In this document: positions 1 to 8,285 of the stretch, one piece after another | Position numbering within the stretch: the stretch's first letter is position 1 | How the letters are laid out: every line of letters starts with the position of its first letter | The notes under the pieces: generated by a model | Told to the model about the DNA's origin: nothing | Database searches by the model: none | Seen by the model: the letters and a program-made list of their open reading frames with translations, nothing else | Made by a program: the position numbers and the translations under genes | Assembly (NCBI RefSeq): GCF_002803515.1 | Contig: NZ_PHQX01000001.1 | Coordinates: forward strand, 3,224,001 to 3,288,000 | Length of the DNA: 64,000 bases | DNA from: Stenotrophomonas lactitubi | GTDB taxonomy: Bacteria; Pseudomonadota; Gammaproteobacteria; Xanthomonadales; Xanthomonadaceae | Reading direction: 5' to 3'

Positions 1-457
<457 letters not shown>

Positions 458-517
458 AGCGTTAGCGCGGCGTGAGGCCGAGACTGGCCACATCCACCCA
501 GCAACGAGATCACCCCC

Positions 518-1147
518 ATGCGCAAGAACTCCCCCCTGATCGTGGCCAGCCTGGCCGCCGCCCTGTCGCTGGCCGCCGCCCCGGCCATGGCCCAGTCCAA
601 GGGCGACTGGACCATTTCCGCCGGTGTGCACCAGGTCGCCCCGAAGTCGAACAACGGCTGGCTGGCCGGTGGCACCCTGAAGGTCGATGTCGACAACGAC
701 GTCAAGCCGACCATCACCGGTGAGTACTTCATCGCCGACAACCTGGGCATCGAAGTGCTGGCGGCGCTGCCGTTCAAGCACGACATCAACATCAACGGCC
801 TGGGCCGCGTGGGCAGCACCAAGCAGCTGCCGCCGGTGGTCACCCTGCAGTACCACTTCAACAGCAAGGGCAAGGTGTCACCGTTCGTGGGCGCCGGCCT
901 GAACTACACCACCTTCTTCAGCGAAGACACCACCGGCGCGCTGGCCAGCAGCAAGCTGAAGCTGCAGGATTCGTGGGGCCTGGCCGCCCATGCGGGCATC
1001 GACTTCGCGATTGGCGAGAAGGGCGCCCTGCGCGTGGACATGCGCTGGATCGACATCGACAGTAAGGTGAAGCTGGACGGCGAGAAGATCGGCACGGTCA
1101 ACATCGATCCGCTGGTCTACGGCGCGTCCTACGTCTTCAAGTTCTAA
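518..1147 (+). CDS. ompW: OmpW-family outer membrane protein
   Basis: Small eight-stranded beta-barrel outer membrane protein of the OmpW family (209 aa, usual family length about 200-220), thought to form a narrow hydrophobic channel. Visible features are a Sec signal peptide with predicted cleavage after A25 (AMA|QS), alternating hydrophobic strands, the family-like segment LPPVVTLQYHF near residues 108-118, and a C-terminal phenylalanine typical of BAM substrates. The start at 518 gives a complete signal peptide. A perfect FNR-type box lies upstream, so oxygen-responsive control is likely. Two hairpins follow the stop, so it is probably monocistronic. Confidence 0.9.
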   Translation: MRKNSPLIVASLAAALSLAAAPAMAQSKGDWTISAGVHQVAPKSNNGWLAGGTLKVDVDNDVKPTITGEYFIADNLGIEVLAALPFKHDININGLGRVGSTKQLPPVVTLQYHFNSKGKVSPFVGAGLNYTTFFSEDTTGALASSKLKLQDSWGLAAHAGIDFAIGEKGALRVDMRWIDIDSKVKLDGEKIGTVNIDPLVYGASYVFKF

Positions 1148-1158
1148 GGGGTTGTTTG

Positions 1159-1177
1159 GCGGGGGCTTCGCCCCCGC
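1159..1177 (+). terminator. GC hairpin just after ompW
   Basis: Stem GCGGGGGC with a TTC loop, 11 bases after the ompW stop. It has no following T tract, so it may be a 3' stabiliser or a weak terminator ahead of the stronger one at 1212. Confidence 0.4.
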
Positions 1178-1211
1178 TCCCCCGCTACAGGCAAAACCCT
1201 CGCAGCATGTT

Positions 1212-1242
1212 GCCCCGGTATGTGTGTGCCGGGGCTTTTTTT
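1212..1242 (+). terminator. Rho-independent terminator of ompW
   Basis: Stem GCCCCGG / CCGGGGC around a 10-base loop, followed immediately by seven T residues on the plus strand. Textbook intrinsic terminator. Confidence 0.85.
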
Positions 1243-1266
1243 GTTGCAGAGCGTAGAGCTGCGTTT

Positions 1267-1372
1267 GGGCGAGGCAGGTGAATTGCTCAGGACACGCCGT
1301 AAATACGTCCCTGTAGGCTCGATCGCCGCATCCATGCGGCGAACGGTCCTGAGCAATCCACCCGCCCCGCCC
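1267..1372. repeat. Three-way-junction interspersed element, copy A
   Basis: Outer arms 1267-1292 and 1347-1372 are inverted (23 of 26 positions pair). Between them is the conserved core: ACGCCGTAAA, a short hairpin (TAC/GTA), GGCTCG, a second hairpin TCGCCGC-ATCCAT-GCGGCGA, then ACGG. The same core occurs four more times in this window with different arms. All three arm mismatches become G.U pairs if the minus strand is transcribed. Nothing coding is seen here. Probable role unknown: mobile palindrome, structured RNA or terminator-like element. Confidence 0.7.
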
Positions 1373-1529
1373 CTCTCATTTCCGCGCGCGCGCAAGCGCA
1401 AGCAGAAGCCGGCATCCGCATGGCGCAGTTGCTATCGGCCGGATGCTTCGCGCGCCGCAGGATGTGATCCTGCATTTGACTGTGATTCTGCTTTTGACCT
1501 TTGCATCCGCCAACGCGGCCATGTTGGAG

Positions 1530-1639
1530 GTGTGCGGCCGGGGCAGGCAGAGCGGGACCGTTGGCGCCATGGATGGCGCCATCGAGCCCCCATGGATGGG
1601 TTTACGGCGTGTCCCGCACTGCCTGCCCCGGCCGCACAC
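1530..1639. repeat. Three-way-junction interspersed element, copy B (opposite orientation)
   Basis: Arms 1530-1557 and 1612-1639 pair at 27 of 28 positions and are unrelated to the arms of copy A. The core is reversed relative to copy A: it reads ACGCCGTAAA, CCC-ATCCAT-GGG, GGCTCG, TGGCGCC-ATCCAT-GGCGCCA on the minus strand. Together with copy A it fills most of the 560-base gap between ompW and the nuclease gene; I see no gene in the remainder. Confidence 0.7.
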
Positions 1640-1695
1640 GCCCCGATGACAATGAACGCGCCGCTTTCCATCAACCACCCATCTCCCCCGCTGGC

Positions 1696-1701
1696 TAGAA
1701 T
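1696..1701 (+). promoter_or_regulatory. Candidate -10 box, possible leaderless start of the nuclease gene
   Basis: TAGAAT ends six bases before the ATG at 1708, placing a transcription start on or next to the start codon. No convincing -35 box or ribosome-binding site is visible. The araC-type gene at 40686 has the same arrangement. Confidence 0.35.
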
Positions 1702-1707
1702 GAGCGG

Positions 1708-2526
1708 ATGAAAGCACTGCACTCCCTGTTCCTCGCCGCCGCTCTCGCGCCGGCCCTGCTGACCCTGTCTGCACCCGCCCATGCCTGGGGCGCGCAAGGC
1801 CACCGCCTGGTCGCCGAAGTCGCCGACAGCCGCCTCAACCCGACCGCACGCACCGAGGTCGACCGCCTGCTGGCCACCGAACCCGGCGCCACCCTCGCCA
1901 GCATCGCGCCCTGGGCCGACCAGCTGCGCGCCAAGGACCCCGGCCTGGGCCGTCGCTCGGCCGGCTGGCACTACGTCAACATCGCCGAAGATGGCTGCCA
2001 CTACGAGGCGCCGAAGCACTGCAAGAGCGGCAACTGCATCGTCGAAGCGCTGAAGGCGCAGAGCGCGATCCTCGGCGACCGCAGCCTGACCGATGGCGAG
2101 CGCCTGCAGGCGCTGAAGTTCGTCGTGCACCTGGTCGGCGACATCCATCAGCCGATGCACGCCGGCTACGGCCACGACAAGGGCGGCAACGATTTCCAGC
2201 TGCAGTTCGGCAACCGCGGTACCAACCTGCACTCGCTGTGGGACAGCGGCATGCTCAATACCCGAAAGGTCGACGATGCCGGCTACCTGCCGGTGCTGCG
2301 CGCGCTGCCGGCGCCGAAGCTGGCACGCCAGTCCAACCCGCAGCGCGACCCGGTCAGCTGGGCCGAAGCCAGCTGCCGCATTTCCGTGCAACCTGGCGTT
2401 TACCCTGCCTCGCGTAAGATCGGCGACGACTACACCACGCGTTACCGGCCAGTGGCCGAAGCGCAGCTGCGACTGGCGGGTGAGAATCTGGCGCAGTTGC
2501 TGAACCGCGTGCTCGCCACACGCTGA
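1708..2526 (+). CDS. Secreted S1/P1-family nuclease
   Basis: Zinc-dependent nuclease of the S1/P1 family that cuts single-stranded nucleic acid and removes 3' phosphates, acting outside the cytoplasm. The 272-residue precursor has a signal peptide ending HA|W, so W27 becomes the mature N-terminus; in this family that Trp ligates zinc. Visible motifs are WGAQGHRLVAEVA (W27, H32) and the central metal cluster GDIHQPMHAGYGHDKGGND followed by NLHSLWDSG, matching the family pattern of His/Asp ligands. Cysteine pairs around residues 92-111 suggest disulfides. The next gene begins 10 bases downstream, so the two are likely cotranscribed. Confidence 0.93.
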   Translation: MKALHSLFLAAALAPALLTLSAPAHAWGAQGHRLVAEVADSRLNPTARTEVDRLLATEPGATLASIAPWADQLRAKDPGLGRRSAGWHYVNIAEDGCHYEAPKHCKSGNCIVEALKAQSAILGDRSLTDGERLQALKFVVHLVGDIHQPMHAGYGHDKGGNDFQLQFGNRGTNLHSLWDSGMLNTRKVDDAGYLPVLRALPAPKLARQSNPQRDPVSWAEASCRISVQPGVYPASRKIGDDYTTRYRPVAEAQLRLAGENLAQLLNRVLATR

Positions 2527-2536
2527 GGAGTATCCG

Positions 2537-3337
2537 ATGTCGGTCCAGGTGCAATCGTTCTTCCACCGTGACAGCAATACCTTCAGCTACCTGGTCAGCG
2601 ACCCGGCCAGCAGGGAGGCCGCGCTGATCGACCCGGTACTGGATTACGACCCGGATACCGACGCCAGCAGCGAGTCACCGGTGCGCGCGATGCTCGATGC
2701 CATCGCGCAGCAGCAGCTGCACGTGCGCTGGCTGCTGGAAACCCACGCCCATGCCGACCACGTGTCGGCCGGGCGGCGGCTCAAGCAGCGGTTCCCGCAG
2801 GCGACGTTGGCCATCGGCGAAGGCATCCGCGCAGTGCAGGCCACGTTCGCACCGCGCTATGGCCTGCAGCTGCCCGATGAACATGCGGTCTTCGATCACC
2901 TGTTCGCCGATGGCGAGACCTTTGCACTGGGTGAGTTGCAGGGGCGCATCATCGCCGTACCCGGCCACACCAGCGACAGCATCGCCTATCTGATCGACGA
3001 TGCTGTCTTCACCGGCGATTCGCTGTTCATGCCCGATGGCGGCACTGCACGCTGCGATTTCCCCGGCGGAGATGCCGCGCAGCTGTACCGCTCGATCCAG
3101 CGTCTGCTTGCCCTGCCCGATGCCACCCGCGTGTTCGTCTGCCACGACTACGGCCCGGGCGGCCGCGATTTCGCCAATGAAACCAGCATCGGCGAACAGC
3201 GTGCGCACAACATCCACGTGCATGACGGCGTGGCTGAGGCCGAGTTCGTCAGCGTGCGTCAGGCGCGTGATGCGACCTTGGCAGAGCCAACGCTGATGCA
3301 GCCGGCGGTGAAGGCGAACATCCAGGGCGGAGCGTAG
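2537..3337 (+). CDS. MBL-fold hydrolase, persulfide dioxygenase / Blh-like
   Basis: Metallo-beta-lactamase-fold enzyme (266 aa) of the ETHE1/Blh branch, which oxidises glutathione persulfide or a similar substrate. The motif HAHADH is at 70-75, with further ligands H144 (PGHTSDS), D161 (FTGDSLF) and H203 (CHDYGPGG). The segment GGTARCDFPGGD is characteristic of this branch rather than of glyoxalase II. A GAGGAG ribosome-binding site overlaps the nuclease stop codon, supporting the start and translational coupling. No rhodanese or BigR regulator is adjacent, so the sulfur role is family inference. Substrate could differ. Confidence 0.85.
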   Translation: MSVQVQSFFHRDSNTFSYLVSDPASREAALIDPVLDYDPDTDASSESPVRAMLDAIAQQQLHVRWLLETHAHADHVSAGRRLKQRFPQATLAIGEGIRAVQATFAPRYGLQLPDEHAVFDHLFADGETFALGELQGRIIAVPGHTSDSIAYLIDDAVFTGDSLFMPDGGTARCDFPGGDAAQLYRSIQRLLALPDATRVFVCHDYGPGGRDFANETSIGEQRAHNIHVHDGVAEAEFVSVRQARDATLAEPTLMQPAVKANIQGGA

Positions 3338-3378
3338 GGGCCGCACGGTCGCTTCATCGCGGCGGGAATGACGCGGCG

Positions 3379-3939
3379 TCATTTGCCCTGCGTGCGCACG
3401 ACATGCTGGCCCTTCACGATCTCGAACGTGAAGGCATACAGCAGACTCACCGGCACTGGCTCAACGCGCTCGGCGCCTTCGCAGTCGCCACGGTCGTTCG
3501 GCACCTTGCCGGGTGCGAAGTGGCAGACGGCGGCGGGTGAATACTTCCACATCGCCACCGCCTCCTGCGCCGCCTGCAGCAGAGGCGCATTCTCGCTTGC
3601 CGCGCCTGCAGCGCATTCGCTGCGGTCTACCAGCGCCAGGCTTCGCTCGACAGCGCCGTCGGCATCGATCACCACCTGCAGGCAGATCGTGGTCGGCGCC
3701 AGCTCGGTACGCGGGTCACGATCGCCGATCTGCGGATCCGGCGCTGCATACAGCTGCGGCATCCGATAGCCTTCGGTCGCTCCCAGCGTGTACGCCTGCA
3801 CCTGGCCGCTGCCGCCTTTCCCTTCCGCATGCAGGCGCTGATGGCCGACACTCTCATTGCGGGTGTCGACGGTGGTCAGCCGTTCCTGTGTGGCGCAGCC
3901 TGCCAGCATCCCCGCTGCCAACAGCAGCGTGATGCGCAT
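3379..3939 (-). CDS. TonB-C-like lipoprotein, third gene of the BlaI/M56 operon
   Basis: Predicted outer-membrane or periplasmic lipoprotein (186 aa). The N-terminus is a short lipoprotein signal with lipobox LAGC (C15). The C-terminal half, with CLQVVIDADGAVERS and a later AVAMWKYSPA, resembles the beta-alpha-beta fold of TonB C-terminal domains. The ATG at 3939 overlaps the stop of the upstream M56 gene (TGATG), which favours it over a GTG one codon earlier. Being the last gene of the blaI-M56 unit suggests a role in the same envelope response. No enzymatic motif is visible; TonB likeness is by pattern only. Confidence 0.65.
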   Translation of the reverse strand: MRITLLLAAGMLAGCATQERLTTVDTRNESVGHQRLHAEGKGGSGQVQAYTLGATEGYRMPQLYAAPDPQIGDRDPRTELAPTTICLQVVIDADGAVERSLALVDRSECAAGAASENAPLLQAAQEAVAMWKYSPAAVCHFAPGKVPNDRGDCEGAERVEPVPVSLLYAFTFEIVKGQHVVRTQGK

Positions 3940-5195
3940 CACCTGGCGGTCTCCGTCACTTCATCGCTCTCATCCATGGCGAAAGTGATCGGAATGCGCA
4001 CGGCGCCCGCCACCGGCTTGCCGTTCTTCAGCGCCGGGCGATAGGTCCAGCTTCGCGCTGCTGCAATCGACACCGCTTCGAACACGCCCGGATTGGTGGC
4101 GCTGAGTACCTGCACATCGGTGGGGTAGCCCTTGGCATCCACGTCCACGCGCAGGCTAACTACGCCGGCCTGACGTTGCTCTATCGCAGACTTCGGATAG
4201 GAGGGTGGCGGCATCTTGTCGACCTGGATCGGACGATCCAACCCGGCCTTCGCTGCATCTTGTTCCGCGTGCTCGTAGGGCTCGACGTTGATCGACGGCA
4301 CGCCCGCTGCTCCACCTTGGCTCGCCCACGCCACCGCCCCCATCCCCAGGCACAACCCGACCACCAGTACCTGACCCGACACCCACGGCAATGCCTTCCG
4401 CTTGGACTGCTTCAACATGGCGATACGCTCCTTCAACACAGGTTGGCTGCGCCAGTGGCAGACCGCCGGCGCAACCGGGTGGACCAGCTGCGCCTTCAGC
4501 AGCGTGCTGGCGTAGAGGCCGCGCAGCGCGGGCTGCGGGGCAATGGTGCGGGCATCGCAGGCCAGTTCCTGGTCACGCAGGAAACGACGTGCAGCCCATG
4601 GCAGCAGCGGGTGGAACCAGAACATCGCGCGCATCAGCAACAGCGCGCCGTTGGCCCAGTGATCGCCATTGCGACGATGGCTGTGCTCGTGCTGCAGGAT
4701 CAGGCGCTGCTCCTGCGCGCTGAACTGCCGGTCGAAATCCGGGCCGACCACGATGCGCGGCCGCCACAGGCCCACCAGCGCCGGCAGCCCGGGATCTCCA
4801 CTGGCCTGCCAGCTGCCATCGGCGCGTGCCTGCAGGCCGCCCATGCCACGTTCGAAGCGGCGCTGTGCGCGCAGGTCGCGCAACAGGCAGACGCCCGCGC
4901 CCAGCGCCCACACCAACAACAGCAGCAAGGGCCATTGCAGAGATGACGCAGGCAGGCCCTCCACTGCTTCGGGCACCACCTTCAGCGGCAAGGTCGGCAC
5001 ATGCTGCAACAACGCAACCTGCGGCAGGGGAAGCAACAGCGCGGCCAACAGCAGCGGTAGCAGCCACCAGCTGCGATACACCACTCCAGCGCCGCCCAGC
5101 CGCAACAGCAGCGGCCGCACCGTCGCCAGCAGGATTACGCCCAGCGCCAGCCACAGGCTGGCCCGCCACAGTCCGTCGAGCAGCTCATTCATCAT
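3939..5195 (-). CDS. M56-family (BlaR1/MecR1-like) membrane metalloprotease with TonB C-terminal domain
   Basis: Polytopic membrane zinc protease (418 aa) expected to inactivate the BlaI-type repressor encoded just upstream. Several hydrophobic segments lie in the first 105 residues. The M56 zinc site is HEHSH at 169-173 with the downstream glutamate E210 in DQELACD, and another membrane segment is near residue 285. Instead of a penicillin-binding sensor domain, the exported C-terminus (about 322-405) is TonB-like (SYPKSAIEQRQAGVVSLRVDVD). Its start overlaps the repressor stop by 11 bases. The signal sensed is unknown; a beta-lactam sensor role is not supported because the PBP-like domain is missing. 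Confidence 0.85.
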   Translation of the reverse strand: MMNELLDGLWRASLWLALGVILLATVRPLLLRLGGAGVVYRSWWLLPLLLAALLLPLPQVALLQHVPTLPLKVVPEAVEGLPASSLQWPLLLLLVWALGAGVCLLRDLRAQRRFERGMGGLQARADGSWQASGDPGLPALVGLWRPRIVVGPDFDRQFSAQEQRLILQHEHSHRRNGDHWANGALLLMRAMFWFHPLLPWAARRFLRDQELACDARTIAPQPALRGLYASTLLKAQLVHPVAPAVCHWRSQPVLKERIAMLKQSKRKALPWVSGQVLVVGLCLGMGAVAWASQGGAAGVPSINVEPYEHAEQDAAKAGLDRPIQVDKMPPPSYPKSAIEQRQAGVVSLRVDVDAKGYPTDVQVLSATNPGVFEAVSIAAARSWTYRPALKNGKPVAGAVRIPITFAMDESDEVTETAR

Positions 5196-5550
5196 CCAGC
5201 TCCTGGATCAGCTTCTTCAGTTCGGCGATGTCCTGTGCGCTGAGCTGGCCGCGTTCGCTGAAATGCGCCACCAGCGGCGCCACCCGGCCCTCAAACACAC
5301 GCCCGAGGAAGTCCTGGCTCTGCGCCTGCACCCATGCCTGGCGCTGCAGCAGCGGCCGGTACAGATAGCGCCGGCCATCGCGCTCGGCGGCGATCGCGCC
5401 CTTGGTCAGCAGGCGGTTGAGCAGGGTCTTGATGGTCGGCTCGGCCCAGTTGCGGTGGGCCAGTGCCGCCACGACCTCATCGGCGGTGCGCGGTGCCTGC
5501 TGCCACAGCACCTCCATCACTACGGCCTCTGCTTCGCTGATCGGGGTCAT
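5185..5550 (-). CDS. BlaI/MecI/CopY-family transcriptional repressor
   Basis: Winged-helix repressor of 121 aa, the usual family length. The N-terminal reading ISEAEAVVMEVLW followed by TADEVVAAL and TIKTLLNRLLTKG is the canonical BlaI DNA-binding region; the C-terminal part is a helical dimerisation domain. It is first in a three-gene operon with an M56 protease and a TonB-like lipoprotein. A strong dyad (5561-5582) sits directly upstream of its ATG, consistent with autoregulation relieved by proteolysis. No beta-lactamase gene is nearby, so its regulon may be this operon alone or loci elsewhere. Confidence 0.92.
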   Translation of the reverse strand: MTPISEAEAVVMEVLWQQAPRTADEVVAALAHRNWAEPTIKTLLNRLLTKGAIAAERDGRRYLYRPLLQRQAWVQAQSQDFLGRVFEGRVAPLVAHFSERGQLSAQDIAELKKLIQELDDE

Positions 5551-5560
5551 GGTTTACGTC

Positions 5561-5592
5561 CGTAATCGATGACTTGATTACGCGCGTAATCG
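5561..5592. promoter_or_regulatory. Probable operator of the BlaI-type repressor
   Basis: CGTAATC-N8-GATTACG forms a perfect 7-base dyad at 5561-5582, and a third half-site GCGTAATCG follows at 5584-5592. It begins 11 bases upstream of the repressor start codon, where autoregulatory BlaI sites normally lie. Operator identity is inferred. Confidence 0.65.
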
Positions 5593-5668
5593 AACCTGCT
5601 GTCAAGCCCTCGACCGGTACTTCATCGCGCCTGCGCCAGCATGAGGGGCCTCCATCGCAGGTACCGGC

Positions 5669-6226
5669 ATGAAGCCCTTGCGCAAGCGTGATTTCCCCGT
5701 CGAACAGGCCCGGCGCTTCCTCGAACCCGGCCCGATCGTGCTGGTCAGCACCGCGTGGCGGGGGCAGCGCAACCTGATGACGATGGGCTGGCACATGGTG
5801 ATGGGCTTTTCGCCCTCACTGGTGGCCACCTACCTGTGGAACGAGAACCACAGCTTCGGGCTGGCCCGTGGCAGCGGCGAGTGCGTGATCAACGTGCCGG
5901 GGGTCGAACTGCTGGACACCGTGGTCGACATCGGCAACTGCAGCGGCCGCGACGTGGACAAGTTCGAACGGTTCGCCTTGGATGCGGTGCCGGCGCGGGA
6001 TGTGGGGGCACCGCTGGTAGGCCAGTGCCATTCCAGTTTCGAGTGCCGCCTGCATGACGACAGCCAGGTCGAATCGAGCAATCTCTTCATCTGGGAAATC
6101 GTGCGCGCCCACGTGGCGCCGCGGCCGAAGCTGCCGCGCACGGTGCATTACCGCGGCGATGGCCGGTTCATGGTGGCCGGCGCCGAAGTCTCGCGTCGAC
6201 GGCGGTTCAAGCCCGACATGCTGTAA
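5669..6226 (+). CDS. Flavin reductase-like, FMN-binding split-barrel protein
   Basis: Cytoplasmic FMN-binding split-barrel protein (185 aa) of the flavin-reductase-like family. The N-terminal segment PGPIVLVSTAWRGQRNLMTMGWHM matches the FMN-phosphate-binding strand-loop of the family, followed by VINVPG and CHSSFECRL in the expected order. It precedes an acetyl-CoA hydrolase gene by 33 bases on the same strand, suggesting cotranscription without a known joint pathway. Physiological substrate is unknown; it could be a reductase partner or a flavin-dependent oxidoreductase on its own. Confidence 0.8.
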   Translation: MKPLRKRDFPVEQARRFLEPGPIVLVSTAWRGQRNLMTMGWHMVMGFSPSLVATYLWNENHSFGLARGSGECVINVPGVELLDTVVDIGNCSGRDVDKFERFALDAVPARDVGAPLVGQCHSSFECRLHDDSQVESSNLFIWEIVRAHVAPRPKLPRTVHYRGDGRFMVAGAEVSRRRRFKPDML

Positions 6227-6259
6227 TGCCAGCACTCCCCCCAAGCAGGATCGCCCCGG

Positions 6260-8212
6260 ATGACCGAACACCTCACCGACCTCGACGCCGCCGTTGACTG
6301 GCTGTTCGCGCGCGTGGATGGGCCGCTGCGGATCGGTGCACCGCTGGCGCTGGGCAAACCCCACCGCCTGCTCAACGCCCTGTATGCGCGTGTGGAACAG
6401 GACCCGTCGCGGCCGCTGCAGCTGTACACCGCGCTGTCTTTGAACCCGCCGCAGGCGAAGGGAGACGGCCTGGAAGCGCGCTTCATGGCGCCGTTCGCGT
6501 CCCGCCATTTCGGTGAAGACTTCCCGCGCCTGGCCTATGCCGATGCGATCGCGCGCGACGCATTGCCAGCGCACGTGCAGGTGGAAGAGTTCTACATGCA
6601 GTCCGGTGCCCTGCTCGGTTCGCGGCAGGCGCAGTCCAGCTACACCAGCCTCAACTACACCCACGCCGCCGATGCCGTGGCCCAGCGCGCGCCGCAGGTG
6701 ATCGTGCAGAAAGTAGCGATGCGCCCGGACGACCGGCGCCTTTCGCTGTCCTGCAACAACGACATCACCCAGGACACGCTGGACGCGATGACCGCGCGCG
6801 GCCTGCCGCGCCCGCTGCTGGTCGCCGAGATCGATCCGCAGCTGCCGTATCTGGGCGGCACGGCCACGGTCGACGTGTCCTTCTTCGATCTGGTCATCAC
6901 CCCGCCAGCACCGTATCCGGCGTTGTTCGGGCTGCCGCGGCAACCGGTGGCCGACGCCGACTACGCCATCGGCCTTTATGCCAGCACCCTGGTGCGCGAC
7001 GGCGGCACGCTGCAGATCGGCATCGGCACCTTGGCCGATGCACTCAGCCACGCATTGGTACTGCGCCACACCGACAACGCGCGCTACCGGCGCGTGTTGG
7101 ATGCGCTGGACCCGCAACTGGCCAGCCATCCGCTGGTGCAGGAGATCGGCGGGCTGGAGCCGTTCGAGATCGGCCTGTACGGCTGCAGCGAAATGCTCAA
7201 CGAGGGCTTCCGCCGGCTGGTGCAGACCGGCGTGATCAAGCGCAAGGTGCATGATGACCTGGCGCTGATGCAGCGCATCGAGAACGGCAGCACGCTGTCC
7301 ATCGATCACGCCACGTTGGAGGCGGAGGGCGAGTATCTGCACGGCGCGTTCTACCTGGGCTCATCCGAATTCTACGAATGGCTGCGCACCCTGCCCGAGG
7401 ACGAATGCCGGGCGATCGGCATGCGCCGCATCAGCGAGATCAACCAGTTGTACGGCGGCAACGAAACACTGGAACGCCTGCAGCGCCGGCACGCGCGCTT
7501 CTTCAATTCCTGCATGATGGCCACCGCACTGGGCGCAGCGGTGTCCGATGCACTGGAAGATGGACGCGTGGTCTCCGGTGTGGGCGGCCAGTACAACTTC
7601 GTGGCGATGGCGCATGCGCTGCCGGAAGCACGCAGTGTGTTGATGTTCCGCGCCGCGCGCGATGACAAGGGCCAGCGCGACTCCAATGTGCGCTGGAACT
7701 ACGGGCACACGACCATTCCGCGCCACCTGCGTGACATCTATCTCAACGAGTACGGCATCGCCGATGTGCGCGGCCTGACCGACGACGACTGCGTGCACGC
7801 GATGGCGGCAATCACCGAGGCGCCATTCCAGGGCGCGCTGCTGCAGCAGGCCTTCGCGGCGCGCAAGCTGGCAGCAACGGCACAGCCCGATGCGCAGCGG
7901 CAGCAGCGCAATACACCGCAGGCACTGGCGGCGGCGCTGGCGCCGTTCCGCAACGATGGCACCCTGCCCGATTACCCGTTGGGCAGCGACTTCACCGAGA
8001 TCGAACAGGTGCTGGTGAAGGCACTGGGCTGGCTGAAAGCCAACACGCAGACGCGCGGCAGCAAGCTGCGCACCGTGTGGGACGCGCTGTGGCAGCCTGC
8101 AGGTGATGGCGACGCGGTGTACCTGCAGCGGATGGAACTGCAGTCGCCCAAGGACGTCGGCGAACGGCTCAATGCACGGTTGTTGAGGCTGGCCCTGGCA
8201 CGCACCGCCTGA
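6260..8212 (+). CDS. Acetyl-CoA hydrolase/transferase family protein
   Basis: Large CoA-transferase-fold enzyme (650 aa) of the acetyl-CoA hydrolase/transferase family, which moves CoA between acetate and another acyl group or hydrolyses acyl-CoA. The C-terminal domain carries the family signatures GGQYNFVAMAHAL and the downstream RWNYGHTTIPRHLRDIYLNEYGIADVRG (quoted in two parts: RWNYGHTTIP and EYGIADVRG). Such long members are common in Xanthomonadaceae and Burkholderia. A perfect long palindrome starts directly after its stop and probably also ends its transcript. The specific acyl donor cannot be read from sequence. Confidence 0.88.
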   Translation: MTEHLTDLDAAVDWLFARVDGPLRIGAPLALGKPHRLLNALYARVEQDPSRPLQLYTALSLNPPQAKGDGLEARFMAPFASRHFGEDFPRLAYADAIARDALPAHVQVEEFYMQSGALLGSRQAQSSYTSLNYTHAADAVAQRAPQVIVQKVAMRPDDRRLSLSCNNDITQDTLDAMTARGLPRPLLVAEIDPQLPYLGGTATVDVSFFDLVITPPAPYPALFGLPRQPVADADYAIGLYASTLVRDGGTLQIGIGTLADALSHALVLRHTDNARYRRVLDALDPQLASHPLVQEIGGLEPFEIGLYGCSEMLNEGFRRLVQTGVIKRKVHDDLALMQRIENGSTLSIDHATLEAEGEYLHGAFYLGSSEFYEWLRTLPEDECRAIGMRRISEINQLYGGNETLERLQRRHARFFNSCMMATALGAAVSDALEDGRVVSGVGGQYNFVAMAHALPEARSVLMFRAARDDKGQRDSNVRWNYGHTTIPRHLRDIYLNEYGIADVRGLTDDDCVHAMAAITEAPFQGALLQQAFAARKLAATAQPDAQRQQRNTPQALAAALAPFRNDGTLPDYPLGSDFTEIEQVLVKALGWLKANTQTRGSKLRTVWDALWQPAGDGDAVYLQRMELQSPKDVGERLNARLLRLALARTA

Positions 8213-8213
8213 G

Positions 8214-8278
8214 AAAAGGGGACGGAGGGGATTAAGTCGTTTGTGGCACAAACGACTTAATCCCCTCCGTCCCCTTTT
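8214..8278. repeat. Perfect 32-bp inverted repeat with one-base loop
   Basis: Arms 8214-8245 and 8247-8278 are exactly complementary around G8246, beginning AAAAGGGGACGG and ending CCGTCCCCTTTT. It lies between convergent genes, and the flanking A and T runs let it act as a bidirectional terminator. A 13-base fragment of one arm (AAAGGGGACGGAG) recurs near 53896. The family identity is not known to me. Confidence 0.85.
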
Positions 8279-8285
8279 TGACAGG

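Noticed and set aside
1143..1707. Small genes between ompW and the nuclease
   Set aside because: All open frames there fall in the two interspersed elements and their inverted arms, without ribosome-binding sites or protein-like composition.
3379..5592. Inducible beta-lactam resistance locus
   Set aside because: Although a BlaI repressor and M56 protease are present, there is no beta-lactamase or PBP2a gene, and the protease lacks a penicillin-binding sensor domain.
8214..8278. Insertion-sequence ends or an attachment site
   Set aside because: The arms abut each other with one base between, leaving no room for an element, and there is no target duplication or recombinase gene.
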